64,000 nt of DNA, taken from assembly GCF_000720255.1 (NCBI RefSeq), contig NZ_JOJE01000005.1:186001-250000 (forward strand). Reading direction: 5' to 3'. Shown in pieces: positions 8,118 to 16,514 of the stretch. Positions within the stretch are counted from its first letter, which is position 1. Each line of letters starts with the position of its first letter. The notes under the pieces were generated by a model. The model searched no databases. It was not told where the DNA came from and saw only the letters and a program-made list of their open reading frames with translations. Origin of the DNA: Streptomyces griseus subsp. griseus (GTDB taxonomy: Bacteria > Actinomycetota > Actinomycetes > Streptomycetales > Streptomycetaceae). Both the position numbers and the translations under genes were made by a program.

Positions 8118-8133
8118 GTTGTTTGAATCATCC
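8118..8133. promoter_or_regulatory. TGRTTCAA element upstream of GH38 gene
   Basis: Bases 8123-8130 read TGATTCAA on the minus strand, within 'ggttgtttgaatcatc', about 50 bp before the GH38 start. It is one of the recurrent motif copies shared with 7090, 13203 and 19951 and is a candidate operator for the RpiR regulator encoded just upstream. Confidence 0.45.
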
Positions 8134-8180
8134 GCACGGTGCACGATGGGGCCCCGCCGAGCATCCCTCGTAGGAGCCCC

Positions 8181-11100
8181 ATGCGCGTCACCTCTGTCGA
8201 GTCGACCGAGCTGTTCGTCGGAACCGCCGAACAGCCGCGCCAGGTCCTGGCCGTCGAGCTGAGCCACGCCCCCGGCCGGAGCGTCCGCCTCACCGTCGAG
8301 GGTCCCGGCGTCACCGGAGAGGTCCGCGCCACGGCGGACGACGACGGCACCGTACGGGCCGAGGTCCCCGTGACCGCCCCGCACCTCGCCCCCGGCGACC
8401 GCCGCCCTGTCACGGTGACCGCCGAGGACCCGGAGGACGGCACCCGAGTGGTCCGGCACAGCGCCGAGTTCACGGCCGCCGAGCCCGGCTGGACCATGTT
8501 CATGGTCAGCCACTTCCACTACGACCCCGTCTGGTGGAACACCCAGGCCGCCTACACCGAGACCTGGGACGTCGCAGACGACCCCGCCCTCACCGGCCTG
8601 CCCGCCCGCACCTTCGACTCGCGCGGCCAGTCCGGGATGAGCCTGGTCCGCGCCCACTGCGACCTGGCCCGGCGCGACCCGGCGTACACCTTCGTGCTCG
8701 CCGAGGTCGACTACCTCAAGCCCTACTGGGACGCCTTCCCGGAGGAGCGCGCCTTCCTGCGCCAGCTGATCCGCACCGGCCGCGTCGAGATCATGGGCGG
8801 CACCTACAACGAGCCCAACACCAACCTCACCGGCGCCGAGGCGACCGTACGCAACGCGCTGTACGGCGACGGGTTCCAGCGCGGGATCATCGGGGCGTCC
8901 CCGGAGACCGCCTGGCAGCTGGACGCGTTCGGGCACGATCCGCAGTTCCCGGGGCTGATGGCGGACGCGGGGGTCACCTCCAGCTCGTGGGCGCGCGGGC
9001 CGTTCCACCAGTGGGGGCCGACCCTGTCCGTCTTCGGCGAGGAACCGAGGGACCCGCAGCGGATGCAGTTCCCGGCCGAGTTCGAGTGGATCGCCCCCTC
9101 CGGACGCGGGCTGCTGACCGCGTACATGGTCAACCACTACGGCGCCGGCTGGGCGATCGACAACGCGCCGGCCCTGCCCGAGGCGGAGGCGGCCGCCCTC
9201 AAGCTGTTCCGGGGGCTGAAGAAGGTCGCACTCACCCGCAACGTACTGCTCCCGGTCGGCGGGGACTACGCACCGCCGTGCCGCTGGGTGATGGCCATCC
9301 ACCGCGACTGGAACGCCCGCTACGTCTGGCCCCGCTTCGTCAGCGGGATCCCGCGCGACTTCTTCGCCGCCGTACGGGGCGAACTCGCCGAGGAGGGCCG
9401 CACGGCTTCGCCGCAGACCCGGGACATGAACCCGGTCTACACCGGCAAGGACGTCTCCTACATCGACACCAAGCAGGCCCAGCGCCACGGCGAGACCCTG
9501 CTCGCCGACGCGGAGGCCTGGGCGACGCTCGCCTCCCTGGTCACCGGCCACCCCTACCCGGACGCGGCACTCGACAAGGCGTGGCGGCAGCTGATCTACG
9601 GCGCCCACCACGACGCGATCACCGGCTCCGAGTCCGACCAGGTCTACATCGACCTGCTGACCGGCTGGCGGGAGCTGTACGACCTCGCGCGGACCGTGCA
9701 CGCCGACGCCACCCAGGCCCTCGCCGACCGCGTCACCCCGGGCAGCGGACCCGACCTGGTCGTCTTCAACCCGGCGACCTGGGAACGACGGGACGTGCTC
9801 ACCGTCGACGACCCGGACCTCGTCCCCCTGGACGACGGCTTCCAGCCGCTGCCCGCGGTGCTCGACGACGACGGACGCGTGCGGGTCGTGACCCCGAAGA
9901 CACCGGGCACGGGCCTGAGGGCCCTCCCCCTCGCCAGAGGTCCCGTGCCCGGGTGGACCCGGGGCGAGGGGACGACGATCCGCAACGAGTTCTACGAGGT
10001 GACGGTCGACCCGCGACGCGGCGGCGCCGTCAGCAGCCTGCGGGCACTCGAGGAAGCCGGTGGCGGCCGGGAGCTGCTGCGGGCCGGGGACGTCGGCAAC
10101 GAGCTCGTCGTACAGGAGGAGTACCCGAGGCACCCGCGCTTCGGCGAGGGCCCCTGGCACCTCACCCCGACCGGCACCACCGTCGCCCGCAGCCGTGACG
10201 TGAGCGCCGACATCGATGTCGAGCACTCCCCCGCCGGGTCCCGGATCACCGTCCGCGCCGACCTCGGCCTCTTCCGCTACACCCAGCGGCTCACCCTGTG
10301 GACGGGCGTCGACCGCCTCGACGTGTCCACCACCCTCGACGGTTATGACGGTTCCGACCGGCTGATCCGGGTGCGGTGGCCGTCGGACGTGCGGGGCGGG
10401 CTGCCGGTGCACGAGGTGGCGGACGCGGTGATCGGGCGCGGCTTCGGCTTCGTGGACGTGGACAGCGAGCGGTTCCCGTGGACGCTGGACAACCCGGCGA
10501 ACACCTGGTTCGGGCTGGGCTGCACGGCACGGGTAGCGGTCCACGACGACACCGAACGGCTCCTGGGACACCGGGCGATCGGGGTCGCCGAGCTGGTCTT
10601 CGCCTCCTGGGAGGAGGCCGGTGACCTCGGCACCCCGCTCGCGGCCGCCCTGGTCCGCGCGGGCGTCACCGCCACCTCGACGATCGCGGGCGGCCCCCGG
10701 TACGGCGACCTGGAGGTCGACTCCAACCTCCCCGACATCCGCCTGGCCGTCGGCGGCCCCGACCGCAACCCCGTGGTCGCCGAGGCGCTCGGCTGGGACC
10801 CGGCCGCCGCGCGCGAGCTGCGCCGCCAGCTCGCGGACGGCGGGGTCGCGGCCGTGTGGGTGGCACCGCGCGCCTCGCTGCGGGAGGAGTGGGTGCCGGG
10901 GGCGGACCTGCGCGATCTGGAGCGGCTGCCGCTGCTCGTGGTGGCGGGCGCCCGGCCCGAGGACGACGCCGAGGCCGTGGACGCGCTGGTGGGCCGGCTC
11001 GACGAGACGGCGACCGTGCGGGCCGTCGCGGCGGGCGGCGGCGAGGCGCTGCCGCCGGGCGACGCCTGGGACGGCCGGAGCTTCGCCCTCCTCAACCGGG

Positions 11101-12446
11101 GCACTCCGGGCTGTGTCGTCACCTCCTCCGGCGACCTCTACATGTCCCTGATGCGCTCCTGCACCGGCTGGCCGTCCGGCATCTGGGTCGACCCGCCCCG
11201 CCGCACCGCCCCCGACGGGTCCGCCTTCCAGCTCCAGCGCTGGTCCCACACGTTCGAGTACGCCGTCGTCGCGGGCGAGGGCGACTGGCGTCGGCTGCGG
11301 CTGCCGCAGGCCGGGCATGCGTTCAACCACCCGCTCACAGCACGGCTGAGGCGGACTTCGGAGGACGCCGCGCTGCTGCCGAGGGCCGCGACCCTGCTGC
11401 ACCTGGAGCCGGCGGACCCGACGGCGGACACGGTGCTGCTCGACGCCCTCAAGCCGGCCGGTTCACCGCTCGCCCGGGGCGGCGCGGCACCGGTGGACCC
11501 GGGGCGGGGTGTCGTGGTCCGGATGCACGAGGTCAACGGCCGCCCGGCGCGGGTCCGGCTGCGCGGGCCGCACGGCTGGACGGACGGCGCCCGGTCGGAC
11601 GTACTGGAACGGCCCGGGGAGCCCCTGTCGCCGCGGGGGGACGGTGGGCTCGACGTACAGCTGACGGGCTTCGAGGTGGCCACGATCCTCGCGACACCCG
11701 ATGCGCCCGCTGCTGCCGGATCGGCCCCGGGTGTCGCCGCCCACGAGCCCGCCCAGCCCGTCGCCACGCGTTACTGGCTGCACAATTCCGGCCCCGCGCC
11801 CCGTGGCAATCTGCCCGTGGCGGTGTACCTCTCCCCGAGCGCGCTCACCGCGTCCGGCCCCGTCACGGCCACGGTGCGGGTCGGCTCGGAGCTGACCGAC
11901 GCGCCGGTGTCGGGGGCGGTGCGTCTGGAGGCGCCGCCCGGCTGGTCGGTCGAGCCGGCCGAGCTGCCGTACGCGCTGGGCCCCGGCGGCTTCACGCTCG
12001 GCGAGGTCACGGTGGTGCCGCCGCCGGACGCGGTGCCGGGCCGGCACTGGCTGACCGCGCGGCTGGCGTACGGCGGGCAGACGTACGAGGACGTGGTCGC
12101 GCTCGACGTGCCGGGAGAGCCACCCGGGCCGTCGCTGGTGTGCGGGCTCGGGGTGGAGCGGGTGACCGTACGCCGGGGCGAGCGGGCGCGGGTCCCGGTG
12201 AGCCTGCGCAATCCCACCAGGGGTCCGGTGAACGGCACTCTGTGGGCCGTGTCGTCCTGGGGCACCTGGGCGGGAGTGGCACCGGGCTGCCAGGGGTTCA
12301 CGGTGGCGGCCGGGGAGCAGGCGGAGTGCGCGATCGAGGTGGAGGGCGCGGCGGTGCCGCCGGGCACGTACTGGCTGATGGCGAAGTTCGCCTGGCACGG
12401 CTGTGTGGCGTACACGGAGGCCGTGGCGCTGGAGGTGACGCCGTGA
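8181..12446 (+). CDS. GH38-type alpha-mannosidase-like glycosidase
   Basis: Start ATG 8181 follows 'aggag' at proper distance; a GTG at 8139 would add 14 residues without a site. The product is 1421 residues. The catalytic GH38 domain shows the zinc-binding H113-Y-D115 in 'VSHFHYDPVWW' and the nucleophile D248 in 'WQLDAFGHDPQFPG'. Metal ligand candidates continue at 'GAHHDAITGS' (~480). Beta-sandwich domains follow, and the last ~200 residues resemble NEW3-type alpha-galactosidase-associated domains ('ERARVPVSLRNPTRGPVNGTLW'). No signal peptide is seen, so it should act in the cytosol on imported oligosaccharides. Family members remove alpha-mannosyl residues. It heads a cluster with an ABC importer and overlaps the next gene by GTGA. 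Confidence 0.88.
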   Translation: MRVTSVESTELFVGTAEQPRQVLAVELSHAPGRSVRLTVEGPGVTGEVRATADDDGTVRAEVPVTAPHLAPGDRRPVTVTAEDPEDGTRVVRHSAEFTAAEPGWTMFMVSHFHYDPVWWNTQAAYTETWDVADDPALTGLPARTFDSRGQSGMSLVRAHCDLARRDPAYTFVLAEVDYLKPYWDAFPEERAFLRQLIRTGRVEIMGGTYNEPNTNLTGAEATVRNALYGDGFQRGIIGASPETAWQLDAFGHDPQFPGLMADAGVTSSSWARGPFHQWGPTLSVFGEEPRDPQRMQFPAEFEWIAPSGRGLLTAYMVNHYGAGWAIDNAPALPEAEAAALKLFRGLKKVALTRNVLLPVGGDYAPPCRWVMAIHRDWNARYVWPRFVSGIPRDFFAAVRGELAEEGRTASPQTRDMNPVYTGKDVSYIDTKQAQRHGETLLADAEAWATLASLVTGHPYPDAALDKAWRQLIYGAHHDAITGSESDQVYIDLLTGWRELYDLARTVHADATQALADRVTPGSGPDLVVFNPATWERRDVLTVDDPDLVPLDDGFQPLPAVLDDDGRVRVVTPKTPGTGLRALPLARGPVPGWTRGEGTTIRNEFYEVTVDPRRGGAVSSLRALEEAGGGRELLRAGDVGNELVVQEEYPRHPRFGEGPWHLTPTGTTVARSRDVSADIDVEHSPAGSRITVRADLGLFRYTQRLTLWTGVDRLDVSTTLDGYDGSDRLIRVRWPSDVRGGLPVHEVADAVIGRGFGFVDVDSERFPWTLDNPANTWFGLGCTARVAVHDDTERLLGHRAIGVAELVFASWEEAGDLGTPLAAALVRAGVTATSTIAGGPRYGDLEVDSNLPDIRLAVGGPDRNPVVAEALGWDPAAARELRRQLADGGVAAVWVAPRASLREEWVPGADLRDLERLPLLVVAGARPEDDAEAVDALVGRLDETATVRAVAAGGGEALPPGDAWDGRSFALLNRGTPGCVVTSSGDLYMSLMRSCTGWPSGIWVDPPRRTAPDGSAFQLQRWSHTFEYAVVAGEGDWRRLRLPQAGHAFNHPLTARLRRTSEDAALLPRAATLLHLEPADPTADTVLLDALKPAGSPLARGGAAPVDPGRGVVVRMHEVNGRPARVRLRGPHGWTDGARSDVLERPGEPLSPRGDGGLDVQLTGFEVATILATPDAPAAAGSAPGVAAHEPAQPVATRYWLHNSGPAPRGNLPVAVYLSPSALTASGPVTATVRVGSELTDAPVSGAVRLEAPPGWSVEPAELPYALGPGGFTLGEVTVVPPPDAVPGRHWLTARLAYGGQTYEDVVALDVPGEPPGPSLVCGLGVERVTVRRGERARVPVSLRNPTRGPVNGTLWAVSSWGTWAGVAPGCQGFTVAAGEQAECAIEVEGAAVPPGTYWLMAKFAWHGCVAYTEAVALEVTP

Positions 12447-13099
12447 GGGAACCGGGGGCCCATGGGCCGGCTCACGCGGGGCACGCCGCCCTGGTGCACG
12501 GCGAGGCCGTTCCCAGGCAGCGGGTGGACGCCCTGCTCACGGCCGTGCCGGCCCGGGACCACGAGACGCGCCCCGAGGTGCCGGCCCGCGCCGAGCGGCA
12601 GCGGCGGCGGTGGGCGACCCAGGTCGTCGTCACCGACGAACTCGCCCGCCGGACCTGCGCCGAACGCGGACTGGCACCGCCCGACGAGGTCTCGCCGATC
12701 CGGGTGCTCGCGGTGGCCGGGACGGACGTCGCCGACCTCGGCAGCATCGTCGCGGCGTCCCTCGCCCACTCCCCGGCCGCGCGCGCCCTACTGGCCGAGC
12801 TGGAGCGCGAGCAGGAGGTCCCGGAGACGGCCGTACGGGACTACTACGACCGCAACCCGGACCGTTTCCTCACCCCCGAGGCGCTACGGCAGGGCGTTGA
12901 CGCCTTCGGCGGGGCGGCCCCGGAGCACTTCCTGCCGTACGAACGCGCCCGCGAGGGCATCGCGCGCGAGCTGCGGCGGGTGGCGGGGCAGCGCGCCTTC
13001 TTCGACTGGCTGGACCGGGCCCGCGCTGGGGTGGTGTACGCAGCGGGGTACGAGCACCCGGGCGATCCGTCCCACCCGGACCACGAACACCGCCACTGA
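12443..13099 (+). CDS. Parvulin/SurA-like protein coupled to the GH38 gene
   Basis: GTG 12443 overlaps the GH38 stop codon (GTGA), giving 218 residues and translational coupling. The middle and C-terminal parts ('ETAVRDYYDRNPDRF', 'EHFLPYERAREGIARELRRVAGQRAFFDWLDRA') resemble the N- and C-terminal helices flanking the PPIase domain in SurA/PrsA-type chaperones, but the parvulin domain itself is nearly absent. There is no signal peptide. From memory, homologues behind Streptomyces alpha-mannosidases are often labelled 'malonyl CoA-ACP transacylase'; I see no GHSxG motif to justify that. A role in folding or assembly of the large upstream enzyme is possible but unproven. Confidence 0.65.
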   Translation: MREPGAHGPAHAGHAALVHGEAVPRQRVDALLTAVPARDHETRPEVPARAERQRRRWATQVVVTDELARRTCAERGLAPPDEVSPIRVLAVAGTDVADLGSIVAASLAHSPAARALLAELEREQEVPETAVRDYYDRNPDRFLTPEALRQGVDAFGGAAPEHFLPYERAREGIARELRRVAGQRAFFDWLDRARAGVVYAAGYEHPGDPSHPDHEHRH

Positions 13100-13198
13100 T
13101 CGCGCCCGTGCGACGCACGGAACGGAAACGCAACACGGCAAACCATTGACCTCCGATTAATTCTGGTCCACATTTTCATCAACCGGGGTCAGAGTTGG

Positions 13199-13211
13199 TG
13201 ATTTGAACCAG
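13199..13211. promoter_or_regulatory. Operator candidate upstream of sugar ABC importer
   Basis: Thirteen bases, tgatttgaaccag, lie 29 bp before the binding-protein start. The identical 13-mer occurs on the opposite strand at 19948-19960 by the sugar kinase start. A near-repeat, 'ctggaaccag', follows at 13216-13225. The position between promoter and ribosome binding site suits repression by the RpiR-type protein. Confidence 0.55.
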
Positions 13212-13240
13212 CAGGCTGGAACCAGCAGGAGGCAGCAATC

Positions 13241-14617
13241 ATGCGTGCGAGAAGACTTTCCGGATCCCTCACCTGTCTCGCCGTCCTGTCGTTGACGGCC
13301 GCCGGGTGCGGCCTGTCCGGCGGCGGGTCCGACGGCGACGGTTCCGCCACCGCGGGCGGGTGCAAGGTGGCCAAGGGCAATGTCGGGTCCGGGAAGCTCA
13401 CCGGCGAGGTCAAGGGAAAGATCACCTTCCAGACCACCAACCTGAAGAAAGACTTCGGCGGCTTCTTCAACGGAGTGATCAAGGCCTTCGAGAAGGCCCA
13501 CCCCGGCGCCCAGGTCAAGTGGATCGACGACCCCGGCGACAACACCTTCACCCAGCGCACGGTCGCCGACGCGCAGGCCTGTACGTTGCCGGACGTCATC
13601 AACGTCAACGCCCCGACCGCGACCGCCCTCACCAAGGCCGGCTACCTGCTCGACCTGAGCGTGAAGGACCCGGCCGTCGCCAAGCCGTTCGTCCCGTCGT
13701 TCTGGAAGTCCGCCACCTTCGAGGACGCCTCCGGGAAGGCGATCCACGCCACGCTCCCCTGGTACACCGGCGGCGTCCTGCTGACGTACAACAAGGACCT
13801 GCTGAACAAGGCCGGCATCGACCCGGCGAAGCCGCCGACGACGTTGTTCGGACTGTTCGCCGACTACGAGAAGATCGCCAAGGCGGGCAAGGGCAAGTTC
13901 TACGCGACGATGGCCAACCCGATCTGGCGCATCCCGGCCGACTGGGACCAGATGAACATCAAGACGCTGTCCGCCGACGGCAAGACCGCCACCTTCGCGA
14001 ACGACCCGAGGACCACCCAGTGGGTCGCCTGGATGGCGAAGCTGTACAAGGAAGGCGCGATGCCGAAGGACTCGCTGTCCTCCAGCAACGACCCCTCCAC
14101 GCTCTACAGCCAGGGCAAGGTCGCCTACGGCTCGACGAACCCGAGCTTCGTGCGGTTCGTGAAGCAGAACAGCCCGTCGATCTACGCCAAGACGGCCGTC
14201 GGCCAGCAGCCCTACGACGCGCTCGGCCGCGCCTCCGCCGGTGCCCCGCAGTACATCTCGGTCGCCGCGACCAGCAAGCACGCGCCGGTGGCGCTGGCGT
14301 TCGCCGAGTTCCTCACCAACGCCGAGAACCAGACGGCCTGGTGCAAGGACCCCAACGTGGTGATCTTCCCGACCACCTCTGCCTCGCTGGAAGACCCGTT
14401 CTTCCAGAACGTGACCGGTGACGATCCCTTCTCGCAGGCCCGCAAGCTCGTCGCCGACCAGCTCAAGAGGGCCGACACCAACCAGACCAACCTCTCCCCG
14501 GCGGTGCAGAACGCCATCGTGAGCCAGGTGCAGCTGGCCATGCAGGGCAAGAAGACCCCTGAGCAGGCCGTGAAGGACGCCCAGGCCAAGGCCGACGAAC
14601 TGCTGAAGCAGGGCTGA
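13241..14617 (+). CDS. Sugar ABC transporter substrate-binding lipoprotein
   Basis: The 458-residue protein starts at ATG 13241 behind a clear AGGAGG. It has a lipoprotein signal peptide with lipobox 'LTAAGC' (Cys23 or so), a Gly/Ser-rich tether and a family-1 solute-binding fold ('GKITFQTTNLKKDFGGFFNGVIKAFEKAHPGAQVKW', later 'LPWYTGGVLLTYNKDLLNKAGIDP'). It should be anchored outside the membrane and deliver an oligosaccharide to the permeases encoded 3 bp downstream. No ATPase is encoded here; Streptomyces importers of this class usually share the MsiK ATPase. The ligand is probably the glycan handled by the neighbouring mannosidase and hexosaminidase enzymes. Confidence 0.93.
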   Translation: MRARRLSGSLTCLAVLSLTAAGCGLSGGGSDGDGSATAGGCKVAKGNVGSGKLTGEVKGKITFQTTNLKKDFGGFFNGVIKAFEKAHPGAQVKWIDDPGDNTFTQRTVADAQACTLPDVINVNAPTATALTKAGYLLDLSVKDPAVAKPFVPSFWKSATFEDASGKAIHATLPWYTGGVLLTYNKDLLNKAGIDPAKPPTTLFGLFADYEKIAKAGKGKFYATMANPIWRIPADWDQMNIKTLSADGKTATFANDPRTTQWVAWMAKLYKEGAMPKDSLSSSNDPSTLYSQGKVAYGSTNPSFVRFVKQNSPSIYAKTAVGQQPYDALGRASAGAPQYISVAATSKHAPVALAFAEFLTNAENQTAWCKDPNVVIFPTTSASLEDPFFQNVTGDDPFSQARKLVADQLKRADTNQTNLSPAVQNAIVSQVQLAMQGKKTPEQAVKDAQAKADELLKQG

Positions 14618-14619
14618 CC

Positions 14620-15639
14620 GTGGTGACCGACACCGTGAAGCCGGTGCCCGTGCCCGGTACGGAACGCACGACCTCCGTACCGGGCACGACCCCGTCCCGC
14701 CTGAGCCGACTGGGCCGGGCCCTCCTGCCCGGCCCCGCCGCCGGCGCCAACGGCGCGGCGCTGTACCGCCGCTGGTGGCTGCCCTGGCTGTGGGCCGCCC
14801 CTGCCATCCTCTGTGCTGCGGTCTTCGGCGTGTTCCCGTTCCTCAACACCGTCCTGTTGTCGTTCACCAACGCCAAACCGCTGGGCGGCGCCGCGAGCTT
14901 CGTCGGGCTGTCCAACTACCGGCGGATGCTGGGCGACTCCGACTTCTGGCTGGCGACCCGCAACAGCGTGCTGTACGCGGTGATCGTGGTGCCGCTGATG
15001 GTGCTGCTGCCGCTGATGCTCGCCGTCCTGGTGGAGAAGAAGCTGCCCGGCATCGGCTTCTTCCGATCGGCCTTCTACACGCCGGTGCTGGCCTCCAGCG
15101 TGGTCGTGGGCCTGAGCTGGCAGTGGCTGCTGGCCGACGACGGGCTGATCAACACCTGGCTGCAGAAGGCCCATCTGATCAAGCAGGCCATCCCGTTCCT
15201 GTCCGACTCGTGGCTGATCCTGCTGTGCGCGATGGGCCTGACCCTGTGGAAGGGGCTCGGCTGGTACATGGTCTTCTACCTGGCCGCCCTGGGGAACGTG
15301 CCCAACGAGCTGCACGAGGCGGCGGCCATGGACGGCGCCGGGGCGATCCGGCGCTTCTGGCACATCACCGTGCCGGGCGTGCGGCAGGCCATGATGCTGG
15401 TCGGCACGCTCACCGGCATCGGCTCACTGCGGGTGTTCACCGAGATCTTCATGCTCGGCAGCTACACCGGCGGCCCCGGCGGCGCCGACCGCACCCTGCC
15501 CTTCTACATCCGCGACGTCGGCCTGGACCCGATGACCGGCAACGCCGGTTACGGCTCGGCGGTCAGTGTGGCGCTGTTCCTGCTGACCCTGGGGCTGACC
15601 CTGCTGGCGCAGCGCCTGACGAAGGAGGACGAGTCATGA
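14620..15639 (+). CDS. Sugar ABC transporter permease (MalF/UgpA type)
   Basis: This 339-residue membrane protein starts at GTG 14620, 2 bp after the binding-protein gene. After a ~45-residue cytoplasmic tail it has six predicted helices. The EAA loop that docks the ATPase is 'ELHEAAAMDGAGAIRRFWHITVPGV' (~230). It pairs with the next permease, whose ATG overlaps this stop (ATGA at 15636). Together they form the channel of a CUT1-family carbohydrate importer. Confidence 0.93.
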   Translation: MVTDTVKPVPVPGTERTTSVPGTTPSRLSRLGRALLPGPAAGANGAALYRRWWLPWLWAAPAILCAAVFGVFPFLNTVLLSFTNAKPLGGAASFVGLSNYRRMLGDSDFWLATRNSVLYAVIVVPLMVLLPLMLAVLVEKKLPGIGFFRSAFYTPVLASSVVVGLSWQWLLADDGLINTWLQKAHLIKQAIPFLSDSWLILLCAMGLTLWKGLGWYMVFYLAALGNVPNELHEAAAMDGAGAIRRFWHITVPGVRQAMMLVGTLTGIGSLRVFTEIFMLGSYTGGPGGADRTLPFYIRDVGLDPMTGNAGYGSAVSVALFLLTLGLTLLAQRLTKEDES

Positions 15640-16514
15640 CGACCGCTGTGGAGAGGCGCCGGCGCCTGATGCCCCGCTGGAGGGACTACGGCCGCCCCCG
15701 CGAACTCGTCGTCCGCTACCTGCTGCTGCTCTTCGTGCTGGTCATCACCGTCGGACCGCTGCTCTGGCAGCTCCTGGCGTCGTTGAAGAGCACCAGCGAG
15801 GACGTCTTCGGGGCGAGCGCCACCCTGCTGCCGCGCCACCCGACCCTGCGTGCCTACGAGGCGATCTTCGAGCAGGTGCCGGTGGCCACGTACATCAGGA
15901 ACAGCCTGATCGTGGTGGTCCTGTCCATCACCAGCCAGCTGGTGTTCTCCACGATGGCCGGCTACATGCTCTCCAAGCCGGGCTGGAAGGGACGCAAGGC
16001 GGTCTGGATCGTGCTGGCCGCCTCCATGATGTTCCCGTTCGAGTCGATCATGGTGTCGCTCTTCCTGAGCATCCGTGACCTGGGACTGGTCGACAACCTG
16101 GTGGGCGTGTGGCTGCCCGGGTTCGTCGGCGCCATCAACGTGCTGCTGATGCGCGGCGCGTTCCTGGCGGTGCCGCGCGAGATCGAGGACTCGGCGATGC
16201 TCGACGGCGCGAGCGAATGGCAGCGTTTCCGGTACCTGTACCTGCCGTCCGCGTGGGGCGCGATCATGGTGGTCGTCATCAACACCTTCATCAGCGCCTG
16301 GGACGACTTCCTCTGGCCGCTGATCGTGCTGCGCTCGGAGAACCACATGACGCTGACGCTGGGCCTGTCGCGGCTGCAGAGCTCGTCGTTCGGCTACGAC
16401 CAGCGGATGGTCATGGCCGGGTCGGTGATCTCCATCATCCCGGTGCTGTTGCTGTTCGTGATCACGCAACGGTGGTTCTACAAGGGAGTGTCGGCGGGGG
16501 CCGTCAAGTTCTGA
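15636..16514 (+). CDS. Sugar ABC transporter permease (MalG/UgpE type)
   Basis: Starting at ATG 15636 inside the previous gene's stop, it gives 292 residues with six predicted helices. The EAA loop is 'EIEDSAMLDGASEWQRFRYLYLPSAWGA' (~188-214), and the C-terminus ends 'QRWFYKGVSAGAVKF', as usual for the second permease of CUT1 importers. It overlaps the convergent GH3 gene by 11 bp at the 3' end, so no room remains for a separate terminator between them. Confidence 0.93.
   Translation: MTTAVERRRRLMPRWRDYGRPRELVVRYLLLLFVLVITVGPLLWQLLASLKSTSEDVFGASATLLPRHPTLRAYEAIFEQVPVATYIRNSLIVVVLSITSQLVFSTMAGYMLSKPGWKGRKAVWIVLAASMMFPFESIMVSLFLSIRDLGLVDNLVGVWLPGFVGAINVLLMRGAFLAVPREIEDSAMLDGASEWQRFRYLYLPSAWGAIMVVVINTFISAWDDFLWPLIVLRSENHMTLTLGLSRLQSSSFGYDQRMVMAGSVISIIPVLLLFVITQRWFYKGVSAGAVKF

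Noticed and set aside
7884..11402. Very long open frame antisense to the GH38 gene
   Set aside because: It mirrors the G/C-rich codons of a clear GH38 enzyme; the sequence is low-complexity Gly/Val/Arg/Pro with no domain or ribosome site.
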